Positions 33,273 to 43,645 of a stretch of 64,000 nucleotides of DNA are shown here, piece after piece. Position 1 is the stretch's first letter. Every line of letters starts with the position of its first letter. Under the pieces are notes generated by a model. That model worked only from the letters and a program-made list of their open reading frames with translations, was not told the DNA's origin and ran no database searches. This DNA comes from Kaistella soli (GTDB lineage Bacteria; Bacteroidota; Bacteroidia; Flavobacteriales; Weeksellaceae), in contig NZ_JAHOPF010000005.1 of the NCBI RefSeq assembly GCF_019038595.1, positions 186,001-250,000 on the forward strand. The letters are read 5' to 3'. Both the position numbers and the translations under genes were made by a program.

Positions 33273-33740
33273 ATGAAGAATTTCATCGGCACATACGAAT
33301 GCAAAATAGACGACAAGGGTCGCATAAAACTGCCTTCATCACTGGTAAAACAGATGGAGAATTTTGGCGGTGACTCCTTTGTGGTAAAGCGTTCTGTTTT
33401 TCAGTCCTGTCTGGAGGTTTATCCAATGACGGGCTGGGAAAAACTGATGGAGAAAATCAACAGGCTGAATCGCTTCCAAAAGAAAAATGCAGATTTTATC
33501 AGACGTTTTACGGCAGGCTTAAAAACCGTGGAACCTGACAATGCCGGAAGACTACAAATCTCTAAAGATCTTACGCTCTTTGCAAACCTTAAGAAAGACA
33601 TTGTTATTACCAGCGCGGGAGAGCTCTTTGAGATTTGGGATAAAGACGATTACGAAATGGTGATTGCAACTTCTGAAGAAGATTTTGCACAGCTTGCCGA
33701 AGAAGTGATGGGCGACATCAGTTTTGATGATGAAAATTAA
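33273..33740 (+). CDS. mraZ: Transcriptional regulator MraZ
   Basis: 155 residues. Two MraZ/SpoVT-AbrB-like swapped-hairpin domains: the first starts FIGTYECKIDDKGRIKLPSSL and the second is near residues 78-130 (FTAGLKTVEPDNAGRLQISKDL). MraZ forms a ring-shaped oligomer that represses the dcw operon by binding TGGGN repeats, which are present directly upstream. The start at 33273 is chosen over the in-frame ATG at 33234 because the latter precedes the promoter and homologues begin near MKNFIGTYE. First gene of the cluster. Confidence 0.93.
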   Translation: MKNFIGTYECKIDDKGRIKLPSSLVKQMENFGGDSFVVKRSVFQSCLEVYPMTGWEKLMEKINRLNRFQKKNADFIRRFTAGLKTVEPDNAGRLQISKDLTLFANLKKDIVITSAGELFEIWDKDDYEMVIATSEEDFAQLAEEVMGDISFDDEN

Positions 33741-33804
33741 TCCTTAGTGTAAAGAGGAACTTTTTAACAGAGTCCTTTTCAAAACATCAACAAATAATAA
33801 AATA

Positions 33805-34698
33805 ATGTATCACAATCCTGTTTTGCTGAAGAAAAGTGTAGATGATCTGGTGACAAATCCTGACGGAATTTATGTGGACGTAACTTTCGGCGGTGGCGGC
33901 CATTCCCGGGAAATTCTGAAAAGACTTTCAGAGAAGGGAAAACTCTACAGTTTTGACCAGGATTTAGATGCACTTAAAAATACAATTGAGGACACAAGAT
34001 TCACATTGATTAATCAGAATTTCCGGTTTTTAGAAAATTCCCTCATGGCATACGGAGTGAATCAGGTGGACGGGATTTTAGCTGACCTCGGAGTTTCCTC
34101 TCATCAGTTTGATGCTGCAGAACGCGGATTTTCTACCAGAAGCAATGCGCCTCTCGACATGCGAATGAACGTGATGCAGCACCTGGACGCCAAAAAAATC
34201 GTGAATGAATATGAAGAGGAACAGTTAGCTCATATTTTATATTACTACGGCGAACTGCGCGAGTCGCGGAAACTGGCGAGAGAAATTGTTCATCACAGAA
34301 AGCTTAAACCTATCGAAACCACGGAAGATCTGAAAAAACTGTTCAGTTATATTCCGCAGTTTAAGCAGAATAAATTTTTTGCTCAGGTTTTTCAGGCTAT
34401 AAGAATAGAAGTAAATCAGGAACTTGAGGTTTTAAAGGAAATGCTTCTTCAGTCCTATAACATTTTAAAGCCTAGCGGCAGATTGGTGGTAATTTCTTAC
34501 CATTCCCTGGAAGACCGTCTGGTAAAACGGTTTTTAAAGAACGGAATGTTCGAGGGCGAACCGGCGAGAGATATTTATGGAAATTACCCGAAAGCATTTA
34601 ATCTTCTTCAGAGCAAAGCAATTATTCCGGATGATGCGGAAATCGCTGAAAATTCAAGAGCAAGAAGCGCAAAAATGCGGGTAGGAATTAAAAATTAA
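33805..34698 (+). CDS. rsmH: 16S rRNA m4C1402 methyltransferase
   Basis: 297 residues. N4-methylates C1402 of 16S rRNA. Starts MYHNPVLLKKSVDDL; the SAM-binding motif VDVTFGGGGHSREIL is near residues 24-38 and FDQDLDAL follows. GILADLGVSSHQFDAAERGFS and the C-terminal VISYHSLEDRLVKRFL are strict RsmH signatures. It lies second in the dcw cluster, as in most bacteria, 64 bases after mraZ. Confidence 0.96.
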   Translation: MYHNPVLLKKSVDDLVTNPDGIYVDVTFGGGGHSREILKRLSEKGKLYSFDQDLDALKNTIEDTRFTLINQNFRFLENSLMAYGVNQVDGILADLGVSSHQFDAAERGFSTRSNAPLDMRMNVMQHLDAKKIVNEYEEEQLAHILYYYGELRESRKLAREIVHHRKLKPIETTEDLKKLFSYIPQFKQNKFFAQVFQAIRIEVNQELEVLKEMLLQSYNILKPSGRLVVISYHSLEDRLVKRFLKNGMFEGEPARDIYGNYPKAFNLLQSKAIIPDDAEIAENSRARSAKMRVGIKN

Positions 34699-34721
34699 CG
34701 AGAGTAAAACACAATAAGCCG

Positions 34722-35087
34722 TTGGCAAAAAAACAGACATACCGTCCACAGAAGAAACTCACTTTTATTGATATCATAAAAGGGAATTTTCTAAACCGTG
34801 ATGAAGTAAAAATTCATTACAAATATTTTATGCTGGTGTTTTTCTTGCTGATGATTATGATTTTCAGCAATCACCTGGTCAGCCAAAAAATTGAACAGGT
34901 AAATGACCTCAAAGAACAGACGGAAGAATATAAATCCCGGAATGCGTACGCACAAAGCCGGTTAATAAAAGTAAAACTGGAATCGGAACTGGGCAAGGAA
35001 ATGGTGGAAGACTCCTTGTTATCATTAGAAAATCATCCGCACAAATTATTGATAAAATTAGACAGCACAGATGGCGGTTCAAAATGA
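34722..35087 (+). CDS. ftsL: FtsL-like divisome protein
   Basis: 121 residues. A basic cytoplasmic N-terminus (about 1-35) is followed by one membrane segment (about 38-57, YFMLVFFLLMIMIFSNHLV), then a coiled coil (KIEQVNDLKEQTEEYKSRNAYAQSRLIKVKLE). That architecture and position between rsmH and ftsI identify an FtsL-type protein. Only a TTG start is available; no in-frame ATG is near. The end overlaps ftsI by 17 bases, which couples their translation. Confidence 0.85.
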   Translation: MAKKQTYRPQKKLTFIDIIKGNFLNRDEVKIHYKYFMLVFFLLMIMIFSNHLVSQKIEQVNDLKEQTEEYKSRNAYAQSRLIKVKLESELGKEMVEDSLLSLENHPHKLLIKLDSTDGGSK

Positions 35088-37062
35088 ATTCGAAAATAAA
35101 CGCTCAAAAACATTGAGATGGGGCTACCTTTTTGCAGGGTCGGCCTTCATCCTTTTTGTGGTTTTTTTAGGAAGAATTCTTATTTTACAGAATACTAACG
35201 TTCAGGAAATTAAAGATGATTATATCAACAAAAATTACCGCGAAGCTAAATTAAAAGCTGCCCGCGGAAATCTTTACGCTTCAGATGGATCTATCTTGGC
35301 AACAACCGTGATGCGTTATGATGTATATCTCGATTTCAAAACGATAAAAGATACTGTTTACAGCAATAATATCGGTCCATTGACCGATTCGTTATCGAAA
35401 ATGTTCGGCAAACCGAGAAGCTACTTCAGGGACCGGCTCGATCAGCAGAAAAAAGCCAATAACCAGTATTATTCGTTGGTTAAAGGTCTTGATTTTGATG
35501 ACTATGACAGAATCAGAAAATTCCCGATTTTCAAAAAAGGTAAAAATAAAGGGGGCTTCATTATCGACAGAAATTTTAAAAGAGAACTCGCCACCACACA
35601 AATTGGTTCCGGAACGATCGGAATGGATGACGGCGTTACAAAATCAGGACTGGAAGGTGCTTTCTCGAAATATATGACCGGCACGGACGGAACACGCTTA
35701 GAACAGCGGGTGAACTCCAGCCAATGGAAACCAATCGATTATTGGAAAGTAAATGAACCTATCGATGGACAGGACGTTTACACTACAATTGATTTACGAA
35801 TTCAGGATATTGCACACTCTGCTTTAGAAAAACAACTGATTAATTTCAACGGTGATCATGGCTGCGTTTTGGTGATGGAAGTGGCGACAGGAAAGGTAAA
35901 AGCAATGGTCAATCTCCGCAGAACGGAGCCGGGAATTTACGTGGATGCCTACAATTACGCACTGAAAGATGCTACAGAACCGGGTTCAACCTTCAAAACC
36001 GTTTCTCTTCTTGCAGCGATGGACGACGGCTTTATTGATGAAAACACCACAGTGAACGTAGGAAACGGCGTGTGGACTTACGCTAAACAGAGAATTTCCG
36101 ACGGACATGGCGGGGGGATTTATGAAATTGCTGATGTTTTGGCAAAATCGAGTAATGTTGGTTCAGCTAAGCTGATTACACAGTATTATGCAGATAAACC
36201 AAAGGTTTTCCTGGATCATTTGAAAAGATGGAAAATGTTCGATAAAATGGATATTGAACTCCCAGGAATTACCAAACCTTTTATCGTAACTCCTGAAAGC
36301 AAAAGATGGAATGCAGCAACTCTGGCCTCACTCGCTTATGGTTATTCGTCAAGGTTTAATCTTTTGCAGCTGACCACTTTCTACAACGGTATCGCAAATA
36401 AAGGAAAAATGCTGAAACCTCTTTTCATTGATAAAATAATGAAAGACGGACAGGTTTTATACACTGCAAAACCGGAAGTGATGGTGAGCAAAATGGCTTC
36501 AACAAAAGCGATTACGATGATGACCAACGCGCTGACGAAAGCCGTTGAAAAAGGTACTGCAAAAAGTATTTTCACCCCGAATCTGAAAATGGCCGGCAAA
36601 ACCGGAACCGCAAGATTCGAATACTGGAAACCGGGACCGGCAAAATACCAGGCAAGTTTCGCAGGTTTTTATCCCGCTGACAATCCCAAATACACCTGTA
36701 TTGTGATGATCAACCAGCCCGATAATTCCAAAAGTTTTTACGGATCAACGGTAGCAGCTCCGGTTTTCAAAGAAATTGCAGGTAAAACATTTCTTAAAAC
36801 CCCGCAAAACGTAGAACACGAAATGTTGGTTGATAAAAAAGTGGATTTAAGCAAAATGGTGGAACCCAATGTGAAAATCGCTGTTAACGGCAGACAAATG
36901 CCAAATGTTGTTGGCCTGATTGGGAAAAATGTGATTCCGCAGTTGGAAAACTCGGGTTATCGCGTGGATTATAAAGGTGTTGGAAGAATTAAAGAACAGT
37001 TTCCTCTGGAAGGTGCCATTATTGGTAAAAATCAAAGGATTTATCTGAGCTTACAGAATTAG
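35071..37062 (+). CDS. ftsI: Division transpeptidase PBP3 (FtsI) with PASTA domain
   Basis: 663 residues. Septal peptidoglycan D,D-transpeptidase. One N-terminal membrane segment (about 17-38) is followed by the pedestal region (FYDVYLDFKT-type, with a long loop near 110-200) and the transpeptidase domain: SxxK at Ser306-Lys309 in GSTFK, SxN in KSSNVGSAK, and KTG at residues 510-512. The C-terminal ~65 residues (MPNVVGLIGKNVIPQLENSGY) form a PASTA domain. FtsI works with FtsW, whose gene lies four genes downstream. Confidence 0.95.
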   Translation: MAVQNEFENKRSKTLRWGYLFAGSAFILFVVFLGRILILQNTNVQEIKDDYINKNYREAKLKAARGNLYASDGSILATTVMRYDVYLDFKTIKDTVYSNNIGPLTDSLSKMFGKPRSYFRDRLDQQKKANNQYYSLVKGLDFDDYDRIRKFPIFKKGKNKGGFIIDRNFKRELATTQIGSGTIGMDDGVTKSGLEGAFSKYMTGTDGTRLEQRVNSSQWKPIDYWKVNEPIDGQDVYTTIDLRIQDIAHSALEKQLINFNGDHGCVLVMEVATGKVKAMVNLRRTEPGIYVDAYNYALKDATEPGSTFKTVSLLAAMDDGFIDENTTVNVGNGVWTYAKQRISDGHGGGIYEIADVLAKSSNVGSAKLITQYYADKPKVFLDHLKRWKMFDKMDIELPGITKPFIVTPESKRWNAATLASLAYGYSSRFNLLQLTTFYNGIANKGKMLKPLFIDKIMKDGQVLYTAKPEVMVSKMASTKAITMMTNALTKAVEKGTAKSIFTPNLKMAGKTGTARFEYWKPGPAKYQASFAGFYPADNPKYTCIVMINQPDNSKSFYGSTVAAPVFKEIAGKTFLKTPQNVEHEMLVDKKVDLSKMVEPNVKIAVNGRQMPNVVGLIGKNVIPQLENSGYRVDYKGVGRIKEQFPLEGAIIGKNQRIYLSLQN

Positions 37063-37125
37063 AAACAAAGTGCCGCAGGGGGCGGCTAAAATAAAGAGTA
37101 GGAGAAAATCCTGGTGACATACAAA

Positions 37126-38586
37126 ATGAATTTAGAAGTATTATTAAACAGAATCCCAGTTTTAGAAATTTCCGGACCTGAAAACCGTGAAGTTTCAGAA
37201 ATTGTTTTCGACAGCCGTAAAAGTGTTGAAAATTCCCTGTATGTAGCGATTAAGGGAACGGTTTCTGACGGACATTCTTTTATTGATTCCGCCATTGAAA
37301 AAGGCGCTTCCGTAATTGTCTGTGAAAATTTAAATGAAAATTTAAATGAAAACGTTACCTATATTAAAGTAAAAGACGCTTCTAAAACTTTAGGCCAGCT
37401 TGCTTCTAATTTTTACGAAAACCCGTCTGAAAAACTGAATTTAATAGGAATTACCGGTACCAACGGGAAAACTTCTGTAACGACGCTGCTGTTTGATGTT
37501 TTCAAAAACTTAGGTTTTAAATCTGCTTTAATTTCAACGGTTGAATATCGGATTGGAGAGAAAAGCATTCCGTCCACGCATACCACTCCGAATGTGATTC
37601 GCCTGAATCAGATATTGGCAGAAGCAGTGGAAGAAGGCTGCGAATATGCTTTCATGGAAGTTTCTTCCCACGGAATCCATCAGAATAGAACCGAAGGTCT
37701 GCAGTTTAAAATTGCAGGCTTCACCAATATTACCCATGATCATTTAGATTATCACAAAACTTTTGATGAATACATCAAAACCAAAAAAAGATTTTTTGAT
37801 GAACTGAATCCCGAAGCCGTTGCCATCACCAATATTGATGACAAAAACGGGAACGTCATGCTTCAGAATACCAAAGCGGCAAAGAAAACCTACGCTTTGA
37901 AAACAATGGCTGATTTCCATGGAAAAATTATGGAAGCCGACTTCAACGGAATGCTTCTCAACTTCGGCGGAAAAGAATTCTGGACAACTTTGACGGGGAA
38001 ATTCAACGTATATAATTTGCTCTTGGTTTTTGCAATTGCAGTGGAATGCGGTTTTCATGAAGAAGATATCTTGAAAGCCATTTCGAATTTGAAAAGAGTA
38101 AAAGGAAGATTCGAAACTTTGAAATCCGAAGGCGGAATTTTCTTCGTTGTCGATTATGCGCATACGCCTGATGCATTAGAAAATATTTTAGATTCCATTA
38201 ACGAAATCCGTACTAAAAACGAAAGACTGATTACAGTTTTCGGTTGCGGAGGCGATCGGGATCATGCAAAACGCCCTGAAATGGGAAGAATTGCTACAAG
38301 AAAATCTACACTTGCCATCATTACTTCTGATAATCCGCGGACGGAAAATCCGGCAGATATCATCAAAGAAATCGAAGCCGGCGTGGAACCGCAGTATTTC
38401 AGCAAATACACTTCAATTCCGGACAGAAAAGAAGCAATTAAAATGGCGATCAAATTTGCTGAGCCAAAAGATATTATCCTCGTAGCCGGAAAAGGGCACG
38501 AAGATTATCAGGAAATAAATGGCGTAAAACACCATTTTGATGACAAAGAAATGATTATTGAACTGGCCAGATTAATGTCTAAATAA
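37126..38586 (+). CDS. murE: UDP-N-acetylmuramoyl-tripeptide synthetase MurE (meso-DAP type)
   Basis: 486 residues from the ATG. Adds the third stem-peptide residue to UDP-MurNAc-L-Ala-D-Glu. The P-loop [11 protein letters not shown] is near residues 107-117. DNPR at 402-405 is the motif that reads meso-diaminopimelate in MurE; lysine-adding enzymes have DNPA or similar. The 4-codon earlier GTG at 37114 has an AGGAG nine bases upstream, so it is a possible alternative start. The ATG is chosen because homologues begin [14 protein letters not shown]. Confidence 0.93.
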   Translation: MNLEVLLNRIPVLEISGPENREVSEIVFDSRKSVENSLYVAIKGTVSDGHSFIDSAIEKGASVIVCENLNENLNENVTYIKVKDASKTLGQLASNFYENPSEKLNLIGITGTNGKTSVTTLLFDVFKNLGFKSALISTVEYRIGEKSIPSTHTTPNVIRLNQILAEAVEEGCEYAFMEVSSHGIHQNRTEGLQFKIAGFTNITHDHLDYHKTFDEYIKTKKRFFDELNPEAVAITNIDDKNGNVMLQNTKAAKKTYALKTMADFHGKIMEADFNGMLLNFGGKEFWTTLTGKFNVYNLLLVFAIAVECGFHEEDILKAISNLKRVKGRFETLKSEGGIFFVVDYAHTPDALENILDSINEIRTKNERLITVFGCGGDRDHAKRPEMGRIATRKSTLAIITSDNPRTENPADIIKEIEAGVEPQYFSKYTSIPDRKEAIKMAIKFAEPKDIILVAGKGHEDYQEINGVKHHFDDKEMIIELARLMSK

Positions 38587-38614
38587 TCTTGAATTAAAAA
38601 CTAAACCATCAGCT

Positions 38615-39856
38615 ATGTTATACTATCTCTACGAATATTTCACCAGCCACGGAATTCACGTTCCCGGCCTCGGTATGTTTAGATTTATCTCTTTCCGTGC
38701 AGGAATGGCAGTTTTGCTTTCTTTGATTATCGCATTGGTCTATGGAAAGAAAATCATCAACTATCTGAGGAAAAAACAGATGGGCGAACTGGTTCGCGAT
38801 TTAGGACTTGAAGGCCAAAAACAGAAAGAAGGAACGCCAACGATGGGAGGCCTCATTATTATTATGGCAACCTTGATTCCGGTATTGCTCTTTACCAGAA
38901 TTTTCAATGTCTACATCGTTTTGCTGATCACTTCTGTAATTTGGATGGGAGCCATCGGTTTTATAGACGATTATTTAAAGAAAATTAAAAAAAATAAAGA
39001 CGGTTTAAGCGGCAGATTCAAAGTAATCGGTCAGGTTGGTTTAGGTCTGATTGTGGGAATCACAATGTTCTTCCATCCCTACGTTACCGTGAAAAGAAAG
39101 TACGCTGACGCAACGGAAGTAAGCAGAAATAATGTAGAGAAAAATTTTATGCCTACAGAGAAATCAACCGTTTCCACTGTTCCTTTTGTGAAAAACAATG
39201 AGTTCGATTATAGCGGTATTTTATTTTGGATGACTCCCGAAAAAGCACACGAATGGGCATGGGTTGTTTTTATTCCCATCGTCATTTTTATTGTGACAGC
39301 AGTTTCAAATGGTGCCAATATCGCGGACGGAATTGATGGTCTCGCTGCCGGAACCAGCGTCGTCATCCTACTTACGCTGGCATTTTTCGCGTACATTTCG
39401 GGTAACATCATCTTTTCGGATTACCTCAACATTATGTTCCTGCCGAATATGGGTGAAACTACAATATTCGCGCTCGCGCTGGTCGGAGCTGTGATCGGAT
39501 TTTTCTGGTACAATACCTATCCGGCACAGGTTTTCATGGGAGATACCGGAAGTTTAATGCTGGGCGGTGTGATCGCTGTATTAGCTATTATTTTAAGAAA
39601 AGAATTGATGATTCCTGTGCTGTGCGGAATTTTCCTGATCGAAAATGTTTCCGTGATGTTACAGGTGGCAGTATTTAAGTACAGGAAGAAAAAATTCGGG
39701 CTGGAATACGCTCAGAATAACAGGCTCTTCAAAATGTCCCCGCTTCATCATCATTATCAGAAAGAAGGTTACCATGAAAGCAAAATCGTAAACCGGATGA
39801 TTATTATGGGTGTTTTGTTTGCGATTATCTGTTTAATCACATTGAAAGTAAGATAA
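38615..39856 (+). CDS. mraY: Phospho-MurNAc-pentapeptide translocase MraY
   Basis: 413 residues. Membrane enzyme forming lipid I from UDP-MurNAc-pentapeptide and undecaprenyl phosphate. Ten predicted helices. GFIDDYLKK holds the Asp-Asp pair; [27 protein letters not shown] and [15 protein letters not shown] are conserved active-site loops. It is about 50 residues longer than E. coli MraY (360), because of an extra loop near residues 165-205 ([20 protein letters not shown]), a form common in Bacteroidota. Confidence 0.96.
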   Translation: MLYYLYEYFTSHGIHVPGLGMFRFISFRAGMAVLLSLIIALVYGKKIINYLRKKQMGELVRDLGLEGQKQKEGTPTMGGLIIIMATLIPVLLFTRIFNVYIVLLITSVIWMGAIGFIDDYLKKIKKNKDGLSGRFKVIGQVGLGLIVGITMFFHPYVTVKRKYADATEVSRNNVEKNFMPTEKSTVSTVPFVKNNEFDYSGILFWMTPEKAHEWAWVVFIPIVIFIVTAVSNGANIADGIDGLAAGTSVVILLTLAFFAYISGNIIFSDYLNIMFLPNMGETTIFALALVGAVIGFFWYNTYPAQVFMGDTGSLMLGGVIAVLAIILRKELMIPVLCGIFLIENVSVMLQVAVFKYRKKKFGLEYAQNNRLFKMSPLHHHYQKEGYHESKIVNRMIIMGVLFAIICLITLKVR

Positions 39857-39906
39857 AAAGTTCCGCAGGAATTGGAAAATATTCCGGTAAAATTAAAAAA
39901 GAAAGC

Positions 39907-41232
39907 ATGAAAATAGTTGTTTTAGGAGGCGGAGAAAGTGGCTTTGGTGCAGCATATTTAGGGAAGAAAAAAGGGATGGATGTTTTTCTGTCAGACAAAG
40001 GTCTGATTAAGGATGACTATAAAAAACTTTTGAATGATGCCGGTATTGAGTTTGAAGAAGGAAACCACGATGAAGAAAGAATTCTTGCTGCAGATTGGGT
40101 AATAAAATCTCCCGGGATCCCGAAGAAAGCCGATATTATTTTTAAAATCAATCAGAAGGGAATAAGACTTTCCTCTGAGATCGAGTTCGCAGCGGAATTT
40201 ACGAATGCAAAAATTATTGCCATCACCGGAAGCAACGGAAAAACCACAACCACTTCTCTTATATATCATATTTTGAAAAATGATGATCTGAAAGTTGGTT
40301 TAGGCGGAAATATTGGGAAAAGCTTCGCAAAACAGGTAGCTGACGAAAATTTCGATTATTATGTTTTGGAAGTGAGTTCTTTTCAGTTGGATGATATTCA
40401 GAATTTCAGACCGCACATTTCAATGCTGCTGAATTTAAGTCAGGATCATTTAGATCAGTATAATTACAATTACGAAGAATATGCGCTGGCAAAATTCAGG
40501 ATTGCTGAAAACCAGGAAAACGACAATTTTTTCATCTACAATAAAGATGACGAAATGAGTATGGATCTTTTGCAGAAACTTAATATTAAAGCGCAAATGG
40601 TTCCTTTTTCCATTAAAGAAAAACTGAAAACAGGCGGTTTTATAAATGGTGATAACATGGTGGTTAATTTCAACGACGAATTTTCAATGAAACTTGACGA
40701 ACTCTCTTTGGTTGGAAATCACAATATTGCAAACAGCCTGGCCGCTTCCATTGCGGGTAAAATACTGAATATCAAAAATGAAAGCATCAGGAATTCGTTG
40801 ATGACTTTTCAGGCAGTAGAACACCGCTTAGAGCAGGTTGCAGAAATAAATGGAGTAAAATTCATCAACGACAGCAAAGCAACTAACGTGAATGCAACTT
40901 ATTATGCGTTAGAAAGTATGAAACAGCCAACAGTCTGGATCGTTGGAGGAAAAGACAAAGGAAACGACTATACCGAAATTGAAGATTTGGTAAAGAAAAA
41001 AGTAAAAGCAATTGTATGTCTGGGAATTGACAACCAAAAAATCATCGATTTCTTTCAGGGGAAAAAAGACCTCATTTACAGCACGTCAAGCATGGAAGAA
41101 GCGGTAAGGGTTTCAAAATCTCTTGCCCAGAAAGGAGATACTGTACTTCTGTCTCCATGTTGTGCAAGTTTTGATTTATTCAACAGTTATGAAGACCGCG
41201 GAAATCAGTTTAAAAAAGAAGTTTTAAAATAA
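39907..41232 (+). CDS. murD: UDP-MurNAc-L-alanine:D-glutamate ligase MurD
   Basis: 441 residues. Adds D-Glu to UDP-MurNAc-L-Ala. N-terminal Rossmann-like VVLGGGESGFGAAYLGKKKG, the P-loop AITGSNGKTTTT (near 108-119), LEVSSFQLDDIQNF, LNLSQDHLDQY, HRLEQV and NDSKATNVNAT match all three Mur ligase domains. The closing VLLSPCCASFDLFNSYEDRGNQFKKEV is a MurD hallmark. It sits between mraY and ftsW. Confidence 0.96.
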   Translation: MKIVVLGGGESGFGAAYLGKKKGMDVFLSDKGLIKDDYKKLLNDAGIEFEEGNHDEERILAADWVIKSPGIPKKADIIFKINQKGIRLSSEIEFAAEFTNAKIIAITGSNGKTTTTSLIYHILKNDDLKVGLGGNIGKSFAKQVADENFDYYVLEVSSFQLDDIQNFRPHISMLLNLSQDHLDQYNYNYEEYALAKFRIAENQENDNFFIYNKDDEMSMDLLQKLNIKAQMVPFSIKEKLKTGGFINGDNMVVNFNDEFSMKLDELSLVGNHNIANSLAASIAGKILNIKNESIRNSLMTFQAVEHRLEQVAEINGVKFINDSKATNVNATYYALESMKQPTVWIVGGKDKGNDYTEIEDLVKKKVKAIVCLGIDNQKIIDFFQGKKDLIYSTSSMEEAVRVSKSLAQKGDTVLLSPCCASFDLFNSYEDRGNQFKKEVLK

Positions 41233-41256
41233 AAACCAGAAACGAAGGAACACAAA

Positions 41257-42486
41257 ATGCAGGATACAGAAAACAAATTCGAATTACTGAAAGGCGACAA
41301 AGTGCTTTGGAGCGTAATCTTACTGATTTCGTTCTTTTCCGTGTTTCCAGTGTATTCCGCAAGTTCTAATCTGGAGTATATTGTAAACAACGGCACCACT
41401 ACTTCTCACCTTCTGAAGCATTTGTTTTTCGTAGTGCTTGGCTTGGCAATTATGCGCGGTGTAGGTGTTGTTAAATATGAATACATCGGAAAACTCAGCA
41501 GTATTCTGCTGGGCGTAATGGTACTTCTTCTTGTACTCACGATGTTTACCGGACAGAAAATTGACGGAGCTTCGGCCTCACGCTGGCTGAAAATTCCGGG
41601 AACTCCGATTTCATTTCAGCCTTCCTCGTTCGCTTATTTGCTTCTGGTCGTTTATCTCTGCCGATATTTAACCAAAAGCATTAAAAGAGAAAGACTTCCG
41701 ATTGAGAACATACTGTACATTTTCGGACCGGTGCTCATTGTTTTCGGACTGGTGGCAAAAGATAACGGTTCCACAGCTTTAATGATTCTTATTGTTTCCC
41801 TTGCCATAATGCTCGTGGGACAGCTTAACAAGAAGTACATTTTCGGGTTTGTAGGTCTTTCGGGAGTAGCGATAGGAATATTCATGTTTCTGGCCTTAAA
41901 AACCGATTTAATTGGCAGCAACCGTGTCCATACCTGGATGAGCCGTGTGGAAACATTTACCAATTCTAAAAAAACTACAGAAGTAGAAGACGAAACCCTG
42001 AAAGCCAAAAACTATCAGGTCATGCAGGCAAAAGCAGCCATCGTTCACGGCGGAATTACCGGAATGGGACCCGGAAAAAGCGCTTTGAAACAAATGCTTC
42101 CGCAATCTGCTTCCGATTTTATTTTTGCCATTATCGTTGAGGAATATGGCTTTTTTGGCGCACTGTTTTTAATAGCACTCTATTTAATAATGATCATCAG
42201 AATCGTAATGATCGCCAGTAAAATGCCCGCTTTTTTCGGAAGTTTACTGGTGCTGAGTCTTGGAATTATGATTTTCGTGCAGCTTTCCGTGAATATCGCG
42301 GTAGCGGTAAATCTGATTCCTGTAACAGGACAGCCGCTTCCTTTGATCAGTTATGGAGGAACATCCATGTTGGTAACCTATATTCAGTTAGGAATAATAT
42401 TAAGTGTAAGCTCAAGAATTCAGGTTTACGATGAAGAAGGCATCGGCAAGAAACAGGATCTGGAAGAAATAAACGATATCGCATAA
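41257..42486 (+). CDS. ftsW: Septal peptidoglycan glycosyltransferase FtsW
   Basis: 409 residues, SEDS family, ten predicted membrane helices. It polymerises glycan strands from lipid II together with FtsI. The conserved region GASASRWLKIPGTPISFQPSSFAYLLL, the extracytoplasmic loop GPGKSALKQMLPQSASDFIFAIIVEEYGFFG with the catalytic-region residues, and the C-terminal PVTGQPLPLISYGGTSML are diagnostic. The N-terminal cytoplasmic tail is short and acidic. Confidence 0.96.
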   Translation: MQDTENKFELLKGDKVLWSVILLISFFSVFPVYSASSNLEYIVNNGTTTSHLLKHLFFVVLGLAIMRGVGVVKYEYIGKLSSILLGVMVLLLVLTMFTGQKIDGASASRWLKIPGTPISFQPSSFAYLLLVVYLCRYLTKSIKRERLPIENILYIFGPVLIVFGLVAKDNGSTALMILIVSLAIMLVGQLNKKYIFGFVGLSGVAIGIFMFLALKTDLIGSNRVHTWMSRVETFTNSKKTTEVEDETLKAKNYQVMQAKAAIVHGGITGMGPGKSALKQMLPQSASDFIFAIIVEEYGFFGALFLIALYLIMIIRIVMIASKMPAFFGSLLVLSLGIMIFVQLSVNIAVAVNLIPVTGQPLPLISYGGTSMLVTYIQLGIILSVSSRIQVYDEEGIGKKQDLEEINDIA

Positions 42487-42525
42487 AATACTTCAGCATA
42501 TTCAAAACACAAATAACTGAACAAA

Positions 42526-43638
42526 ATGAACAGACAACTAAAAATACTATTAAGCGGAGGCGGCACAGGAGGACATATCTTCCCGGCGGTTGCCATTGCC
42601 GATGAAATCAGAAAAAGATTTCCGGATGCTGAGTTTCTGTTCATTGGTGCCACCGGAAAAATGGAAATGGAAAAAGTTCCGCAGTCAGGTTATAATATTG
42701 TTGGATTAAATATCGCGGGCTTCGACAGAGGAAACCTGATGAATAATTTCGGGCTGCCTTTCAAAGTGGTTACGAGTCTGGCAAAAGCGAGAAAGACGAT
42801 TAAAAATTTCAAACCGGATTTTGCTGTTGGAACCGGCGGTTTTGCAAGCGGGCCTGCACTGTATGTTGCATCCAATTTAGGAATCCCTGTTTTTGTTCAG
42901 GAACAGAATTCGCTGCCCGGAAAAACCAATATGTTTATCTCGCGAAAAGCAAAAGCCGTTTTCACCGCGTATCCTGAGATGGAGAAATTTTTCCACCGCA
43001 CAAAAACGATGTTTCTTGGAAATCCGATCCGGAAAAATATTATAACCGATTTAACAGATACTGCATCAGCAAAGCAAAAACTCGGCTTAGATCCGAATAA
43101 ACTCACTGTGCTTTCCGTTGGCGGCTCATTAGGTTCAAGAACACTGAACAACGCCTGGAAAGAAAACCTCAATCAGTTTTTAGAAAAAGATTATCAGCTC
43201 ATCTGGCAAACCGGAAAAACTGATTACCAAAATATCATCAGCGAGACAGAGACGAAACAGTGCAGAAATCTGCAGATCGTTGAATTTATTAAAAACATGG
43301 AAATGGCCTATTCTGCGGCGGACATTATTGTGTCCAGAGCAGGAGCAATCGCAATTTCTGAACTGGCGGTCGCTAAAAAACCAGTGCTTTTGGTTCCTTT
43401 TCCTTTTGCCGCGGAAGATCATCAGACCAAAAACGCGCTCACCCTGGTGGAAAAAAATGCCGCAAGAATGGTAAAAGATACCGAAATGAAAGAAAAATTC
43501 TGGGCGACTTTAACAGAAATCTGTGAAAACGAAAACCTAAGAAAGGAAATGTCTGCAAACCTGGAATTTTTTGCAAAACCAAAAGCTGCAGAAGAAATTG
43601 TAGAAGAAATATTATCAGCATTAAACATCAAATCATAA
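42526..43638 (+). CDS. murG: Lipid II synthase MurG
   Basis: 370 residues. Transfers GlcNAc from UDP-GlcNAc to lipid I, giving lipid II on the cytoplasmic face. The glycine-rich SGGGTGGHIFPAVAIAD is at residues about 10-26. GTGGFASGPALYVASNLGIPVFVQEQNS, SVGGSLGSRTLNNAW and VSRAGAIAISELAVAKKPVLLVPFPFAAEDHQ are the donor- and acceptor-binding loops. Usual length. It starts 40 bases after ftsW. Confidence 0.97.
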   Translation: MNRQLKILLSGGGTGGHIFPAVAIADEIRKRFPDAEFLFIGATGKMEMEKVPQSGYNIVGLNIAGFDRGNLMNNFGLPFKVVTSLAKARKTIKNFKPDFAVGTGGFASGPALYVASNLGIPVFVQEQNSLPGKTNMFISRKAKAVFTAYPEMEKFFHRTKTMFLGNPIRKNIITDLTDTASAKQKLGLDPNKLTVLSVGGSLGSRTLNNAWKENLNQFLEKDYQLIWQTGKTDYQNIISETETKQCRNLQIVEFIKNMEMAYSAADIIVSRAGAIAISELAVAKKPVLLVPFPFAAEDHQTKNALTLVEKNAARMVKDTEMKEKFWATLTEICENENLRKEMSANLEFFAKPKAAEEIVEEILSALNIKS

Positions 43639-43645
43639 CCAAAAG